13,394 bases of DNA. Origin: Thoreauomyces humboldtii (lineage: Eukaryota; Chytridiomycota; Chytridiomycetes; Spizellomycetales; Powellomycetaceae). Location: positions 1 through 13,394 of the forward strand of contig JADGJA010000642.1 in assembly GCA_027596035.1 (NCBI GenBank), written 5' to 3'. Made by a program: the position numbers and the translations under genes. A model generated the notes under the pieces. The model searched no databases and was not told where the DNA came from. It saw only the letters and a program-made list of their open reading frames with translations. Shown here one piece after another: positions 8,819-13,394 of the stretch; the stretch's first letter is position 1; every line of letters begins with the position of its first letter.

Positions 8819-9217
8819 GTGAATGGATGCACGGCGATATTTAGATCGACGTGCCAAGTTGAGGAATGAGGTCGTTTCCCCCCACCGTTTTCTCGTCGCG
8901 CAGCGCAGTTTTCCCTCCAACCAAAGAACAAAAACAAAAAACATCCACGCCCCGCAGCTGCACCTCCCTATAGACCTCCCTGATAGAGCGATCGCATGCA
9001 CCGCAGTCTATCGCGTGTCTTTGCACGTCTCTCGACAACCTTCTCTCCTCGCTGCTCTCTCAGAACCTTTCGCTGCTCACGGCTTTATCCGGCTATCTTC
9101 CCTGCCTGCAGTACTTCAGAGGTGCGGAGTTTTGCAATGCCTGTGCTCTTCACTGGCCATCATGTATGCTTTCTGATACACGCGGCGCGCCTGGGCTTTC
9201 TCCAGCTCAGGTCGAAC
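8819..9217. promoter_or_regulatory. Divergent promoter of the F-box gene and the exonuclease gene
   Basis: It separates the F-box ATG (8818, minus) from the preferred exonuclease ATG (9218, plus). It contains a pyrimidine-rich stretch near 9030-9060 and an intron-like segment at 9164-9210 (GTATGC donor, CTGATAC branch, CTCAG acceptor) just before the ATG, probably in the exonuclease 5' UTR. An alternative in-frame ATG at 8996 would shorten the shared promoter to 177 bp. Confidence 0.45.
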
Positions 9218-10384
9218 ATGTCGTACTCGTCAAATTCAAGGCCGACGTTTCCGCCCTTATCCACTACGCGCTCCGGTACCGAAAGCGCGAGGCCTTCCGC
9301 TGACAATCCAATTGTCGTTGACTTGACCGGCGATTCGGATGTGTCACCACTGCCGCAGAGAGGGCCACTGTATTCGGGAACTTCACGGACTGAACGTGGT
9401 TCATCAAGCAATGCGGTGGCTTCCCGCTTGTCCAACAAACGCCAGCGGGAGGAATCACCCAATTCCAAATCGAAAAAGTTCCGATTCATGAGGCATCAAA
9501 CAGCTTCGTCTTCCGCGCAATCATCAACGTCAACAGCGGCCGTCGATTTAGACATCGAGACACCGAATACACCATCCGGCCACACGAAACTTTCCATCCT
9601 CTATACTGCCGAGGGGAAGGCAATCGCAGATTGGTTGCGGAAGCACGCAGTCGGCGCCGATGTCATTGGTTTCGACACGGAAACCAGGCCCCAGTTTGTA
9701 AAGGGTGGGGGACGCAATCGCATAGCGCTCCTCCAGCTCGCCACCTTCCAAAATGCGGTTCTCCTTCTGCCGACTTTCCAGCTGTCACCTACCGACTGGG
9801 ACGTGGTCCGTCCGCTGCTAGAAGACATCCTCCGGAACCCTTCCACGCGCAAAGTGGGTGTTGCCGTGGCCCAGGATCTATCGATGTTCGTCAACGACTG
9901 GTATCTGGACGTCGACCTGTCGCGCAACTGCGGATGCGTGGACCTGCTCAAGCTAGCCAAGCAACACAAGATCCCGGCTCACCCGACAGGTGCTGAACCC
10001 CTCAGGTTCGGACTTAAATCGCTTGCCGAGCGCTACCTTGGCATCTTCATGGGAAAGGGACCTTCAACTGCCAACTGGGAGATGTTTCCGATGAGTGAGA
10101 CCATGCGGAAGTACGCCGCGTTGGATGCTTGGTTCGGTGCGGCGGTGTTTGACGCCCTCGCCGGGCTGATGCCTCCCCGTGACTTTCAAGCTCACTTAAG
10201 GAGTGTAGAGAAGACGAGACCCACAAAAATTGCAAAGCTCAAGTCCAATGGGCCGAAGTTCAATGATTCGAAGTTGAAGGAGCCGAAGTCGAAGGAGCTC
10301 AAGTCAAAGGAACCGAAGTCAAAGAACGGACTTTTGAACGGGATCATCTCAGGGAGGCCTCGGGACAATAAAGATCGAGCTTGA
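9218..10384 (+). CDS. 3'-5' exonuclease, WRN-exonuclease-like (DEDDy family)
   Basis: 388-aa protein with one DnaQ-like 3'-5' exonuclease domain (about residues 125-320). All catalytic motifs are visible: Exo I D153-T-E155 (in VIGFDTE), Exo II D220 (in KVGVAVAQDLSMF) and Exo III Y299-x3-D303 (in KYAALDAWFGAAVFD). It should therefore be active on DNA or RNA 3' ends; no helicase domain is attached. The N-terminal 120 residues are disordered and carry a SUMO-interaction-like VVDLTGDSD (33-41) and basic clusters at 73-77 and 84-89 that could be nuclear signals. The tail (331-370) is Lys-rich with repeating KEPKSK units. The ATG at 9218 has A at -3; in-frame ATGs at 8996 (C at -3) and 9137 would add an Arg/Ser-rich leader (462 aa in total from 8996). 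No introns are needed inside the coding region. Confidence 0.9.
   Translation: MSYSSNSRPTFPPLSTTRSGTESARPSADNPIVVDLTGDSDVSPLPQRGPLYSGTSRTERGSSSNAVASRLSNKRQREESPNSKSKKFRFMRHQTASSSAQSSTSTAAVDLDIETPNTPSGHTKLSILYTAEGKAIADWLRKHAVGADVIGFDTETRPQFVKGGGRNRIALLQLATFQNAVLLLPTFQLSPTDWDVVRPLLEDILRNPSTRKVGVAVAQDLSMFVNDWYLDVDLSRNCGCVDLLKLAKQHKIPAHPTGAEPLRFGLKSLAERYLGIFMGKGPSTANWEMFPMSETMRKYAALDAWFGAAVFDALAGLMPPRDFQAHLRSVEKTRPTKIAKLKSNGPKFNDSKLKEPKSKELKSKEPKSKNGLLNGIISGRPRDNKDRA
10271..10324 (+). repeat. Short tandem repeats encoding the Lys-rich exonuclease tail
   Basis: Units related to AAGTCAAAGGAACCG repeat about three times and encode KLKEPK, SKELK and SKEPKSK. The units are imperfect. They probably arose by slippage and give a basic disordered tail. 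Confidence 0.6.
10367..10372 (+). terminator. AATAAA polyadenylation-signal match overlapping the end of the exonuclease gene
   Basis: AATAAA lies inside the coding region 10 nt before the TGA at 10382-10384. If used, cleavage would follow within a few tens of bases, giving a very short 3' UTR. A chance match is possible. Confidence 0.3.
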
Positions 10385-10963
10385 CCAGCGCAGGACAAGG
10401 TTAGCGTTTGAACCGCGAATAACGAGGACACACACCCTTCACATCGTGGCATTTTGCTCCTTACCGGCATTCAATCATCAGTAGCACACTTTCCCTTCCC
10501 TGCCACCTCACAACCCTCCCGCAACCGCCCTGAGGTATAAGATTAGTTCGGGCCAGCCACTTCCGGATGGCGCTGAAGGGTAGTAGCATCCGGAGGGGTC
10601 TAGTCAGACCCGACATCACCTTGAAAGTACCTTTGAAGTGGGAGGGCTTGGGCGACGGCGGCCTGCATTTGAGCGTGGCTGGCAACGTTTGCAAAACGGG
10701 GGCCGGAACCTTCCTAACTGGCGTCGGGGCTTGATGAGGCAACGCATGACGAACGAATCGTCTACGACAGGAGGACGGATAGTGAAATTCGGCAATGGAG
10801 CATGGCAAAAAACCACAGCAAGACAAGTACCAGGTCGGGTGGGGGGAAATTCAACAGCATGTGCTTCTTTTATTCTTGAGAGCTCTCCCTCCCCCATCTT
10901 TTGCCCCTCTTTGCTGTTTTCCGAGGACAAAGAGCGCTCGCCCTCTTTTTTAAGCTCTGCCTC
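10385..10963. other. Convergent intergenic region, no recognised gene
   Basis: 579 bp between the exonuclease stop and the ZC3H3-like stop. It holds an 8-bp-stem inverted repeat (10562-10569 with 10587-10594), an intron-like segment on the minus strand (10573-10630, GTACTT donor, CTGAC branch, TTCAG acceptor) and pyrimidine-rich plus-strand sequence at 10860-10960. Short open frames cover both strands without a recognisable product. Confidence 0.5.
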
Positions 10964-13121
10964 TCAGTCCCTCGTCAGATCAACCACTCCATCGTCTCCC
11001 GCGTAATCATCCCACGTTCGCTCCTGGAAGATGCTGTCGTCAATGTCCCGATCTTGGCGGGCGACATCCTCGTCGTCCTCAGATCCGTCCTCCTGCTCCT
11101 CATCCTCGGACTCGGACAGGATCTCGATAACATCCTCCATAGCACAACCGTCCACGTCCTCTTGTCCTGTCTTCTCATCGTCTTCTTCTTCTTCTTCCTC
11201 GTCATCCTCTTCCTCCTCCGCCGACTCCGGTACCTCCTCCTCATCTTCGTCCTCCTTGCTGTCGGATCCATCGTCGCCCTCTTGCTCGGGAACCTCGTCG
11301 ATGGAAAAGTCGGGTCGGATGGGCAACCTCATGAGCAGCTCCTCCTCCTCGGTGGGAGCCGTCCAGGAGCTGTTCTTCCCTTTCCTCTCTCCATAGCCCT
11401 TGTAAGGCCCCATCCTCCCTGCCGCTGTCGCCTTGCCGTTGTGGGTCTTGGACTTTGGCTTGTGGGGTAGCCGACACGCGTCGTCCTCGCAGCCGCCCGA
11501 CGCGGCGAACGCGGGACACTCGAAGACGTGTCGGAGGAGACATTGGGATCCCGAATCACAGTACCCTTCGAGTGCAAAGGCCGGACACACGGCGGCGTCG
11601 GGACTTAGCTTTACGTGGAGGTACGGACAACCGTCCTTGTGGCATCCCGAACGCTCAAAGTGGAGACAGATGGCCATGTTGTGCTCGTTGGGACTGTGGG
11701 ACAGGGAACAGGTTCGACCGTCCGCTGGGTGAGGACACTTTCCTTGCACGAACAGGGGACATACGGTGAGACGGACCGGATCGTGCGTGAACCTGCAGAC
11801 AGCACCCTTTCGGCATTTTCCTGCAAGAGAGATGGAATAGCAAGACGGAGATATGAGCGAAGCGGCTTCCCTTCCCGACAATTTGATCACGCCGTTTCGA
11901 ACTCCAGTAGAGTCTAAATGCGAGGCAAGCAAAGACAAGCTTGTGTACCATAACGATAGAACTGACAATATCTGACTGGTCTGGACTTTTTCGGCGTCCT
12001 AAGATTTGAAGACAACAAGCCGTTAAGTGAAGGCCAACCCACTCGACCATGACGAGCATGCTGCCGTGGACGATGACGAGCGCGGGTATTTTTCACAAAC
12101 TTGTTCGGTGTGCGCTTCACTCTTTCCAGGACGAGATTTCCAGTTTTAGATCGCTTGTACGACAATCCATTCAGTACCAACTGCTTCGGAGTCTTGGAAA
12201 GCGGGGTGGTGGCTGCAGAGACAAGCATTGAGCACAGCGACGCGACCACGAACAAATCGAAGCCAATAATTCGTGAAATTCTCTGCAAGACTCACCGGCA
12301 GCTTTCCGCGTCAGCTTCTTGCCGGTCGCGCTTCGAACAAACTCGACGCCGTTGATACTGATGGCCTTGACCGTACGTGGTGTCGCTGTTCCATACGTTA
12401 GATAGCGCGCGAGCCACCTTTCTTCGGAAGGCGGGTTCGTACCTGGATAAGCAGGAGCCCGTTTGGCATCCGGAGTTCCGGTGTACTCTCTTCCATCCAC
12501 AATCACGAGCGTCCGATTTCCATGGTATCCAGGTCCAGCATGACCATAAATGGGCGGTACGGCCGCATACTTTCTTGCCAATTTCGGAGTTTTTGGACGA
12601 CCTCCTGGAAGACTAGTGTCAGCTGCCGCAGGTCTTGCCCAGTGACGGCACCAGATCGATCAATTTCAGATGTTGTTTCGACGTACCAACAACTCTGACC
12701 AGCTTGTTGTTTCCCTTCCTCACAAGGCTGTTTGCCAAAACATGGGGATTGGATCGGATCGGGGTGCTCAGGCTTTTTCGCAGGTGAACCGGTGCCGTGA
12801 CGTTGCCAGTCGTGGATATCCAGGTGTTTGAGTTGACAAGAGTCCTGTTGTGGGATCCCAATCGAGCCGTCGTCGGTCTGTAAGGATGATATGAGGCCGC
12901 CGCTTTGCGGTGCTGGTAGTGCGGTTGGTGGTGGTGGTGAGGTATCTGCTTGTGGCCATGATGTAAGGCACCTGCAACAACCAGATCAGGAACGACAACA
13001 GACTGAGCGTCCAGGAGAGCTGGCTTCTCGTGGACTGCTTCGTGAGCCCGGATAACGTTGAGTTCTGTAATGTACCTTTCAAGAGGGCAATTTGACGCAA
13101 AATCTCTGCATTGTCGCTCAT
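10964..13121 (-). CDS. Five-finger CCCH zinc-finger protein, ZC3H3 / Red5 type
   Basis: Resembles ZC3H3 (S. pombe Red5, a subunit of the MTREC complex that delivers transcripts to the nuclear exosome and links to poly(A) RNA export). Minus-strand exons: 13076-13121, 12687-12971, 12296-12604, 12101-12212, 11949-11998, 10964-11820. Phases agree and give 552 aa. The start is MSDNAEILRQIALLKG. Next comes a His-rich segment, then short motifs of the form NxLVRKGNNKLVRV, INGVEFVRSATGKKLTRK and LNGLSYKRSKTGNLVL. Five CCCH fingers follow at about 262-387 (first C262-x7-C270-x5-C-x3-H; last CPAFAASGGCEDDACRLPH). The intron 11821-11948 splits finger 1. The C-terminal third is Glu/Asp-rich and ends in VVDLTRD. 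Everything looks intact. The ATG lies 199 bp from the right repeat. The exact ortholog assignment is by pattern only. Confidence 0.9.
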
Positions 13122-13320
13122 CGTCCCACAGTTCAGCTTTCTTGCTGCAAATATGTTAGTTTCGAGTAAGCGATGGTTCGATGACGGATGAGATCGGAGG
13201 CTGTAGCGTATCGTATCCGTCGATGTAAGCTGAAGCAGACTTTTGGCTGATGAGGGAAATGGTAGACGGTCAATGGGGAGGGCATTTAATAGTTGCCCCA
13301 AATGTCGAGTCGTCGAATAC
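13122..13320 (-). promoter_or_regulatory. Upstream region of the ZC3H3-like gene
   Basis: 199 bp between the ATG and the right inverted repeat. I see no TATA box or other clear element. The repeat itself falls within what would be the promoter. Confidence 0.35.
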
Positions 13321-13394
13321 ATTTGCCGTTTACCGGATGACCAAAGTAAGTGTAGAGTAGCGCTAACTACCCCGGAGGTATTCTGCCTCTGCCT
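13321..13394 (-). repeat. Right copy of 74-bp terminal inverted repeat
   Basis: Exact reverse complement of 4-77, ending at the last base of the window. Identity may continue past the window edge. The inner boundary (13320/13321) is abrupt, as is the one on the left. Confidence 0.9.

Noticed and set aside
8819..9001. Upstream extension of the F-box frame (61 residues)
   Set aside because: The frame is open but covers the divergent promoter; the F-box starts right after the ATG at 8818.
10901..11470. 189-aa hydrophobic Leu-rich plus-strand frame
   Set aside because: It is antisense to the Glu/Asp-rich tail of the ZC3H3-like gene; GAG/GAT runs read in reverse give Leu/Ile/Val, not real membrane segments.
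1..13394. CRISPR array, bacterial operon, tRNA or rRNA genes
   Set aside because: No regularly spaced repeats, no ribosome-binding-site patterned operons and no cloverleaf or rRNA sequence seen; the spliced genes are eukaryotic.

Overview
The window looks like a gene-dense, intron-rich fungal nuclear segment. An Agaricomycete-like basidiomycete is the best guess. This rests on many short introns (about 50-130 bp, mostly GT-AG, with CTRAC-type branch sites), an F-box/LRR protein of mushroom type, and closely packed divergent and convergent genes. The taxon is an inference; no marker gene is present. I worked out splice models by hand from reading frame, splice signals and remembered family consensus, without alignments.

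Layout from left to right: (1) a 74-bp repeat at 4-77; (2) about 1.1 kb with no recognised gene, holding a possible terminal exon (about 613-942, +) and an 18-bp perfect palindrome; (3) VPS52, minus, 1210-4403, 16 exons, about 743 aa; (4) a 567-bp intergenic stretch; (5) an OCA/SIW14-type tyrosine-phosphatase-like gene, minus, 4971-5883, 5 exons, with one in-frame TGA and a lost catalytic Arg; (6) the exosome cap subunit CSL4, plus, 6022-6940, 6 exons including a 22-nt microexon, diverging from the phosphatase gene across 138 bp; (7) an F-box/LRR gene, minus, 7112-8818, 2 exons; (8) a DEDDy (WRN-type) 3'-5' exonuclease, plus, 9218-10384, diverging from the F-box gene; (9) a 579-bp convergent intergenic stretch; (10) a five-CCCH-finger ZC3H3/Red5-type protein, minus, 10964-13121, 6 exons, 552 aa; (11) the inverted copy of the 74-bp repeat at 13321-13394.

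Most genes are conserved housekeeping genes: vesicle tethering at the Golgi (VPS52), inositol/tyrosine phosphatase-like signalling (OCA), nuclear RNA decay (CSL4 and Red5-like), ubiquitin ligase adaptor (F-box) and nuclease (exonuclease). I see no operon-like logic. Two genes, CSL4 and the ZC3H3/Red5-like gene, belong to the nuclear exosome pathway and lie within about 7 kb.

The most unusual structural fact is that both ends of the window are the same 74-bp sequence in inverted orientation, with no transposase visible between them. This could be a TIR-bounded element carrying host genes, two inverted copies of a short dispersed repeat, or an assembly-end artefact. The sequence alone does not decide. 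I did not find a clearly new multi-gene system.
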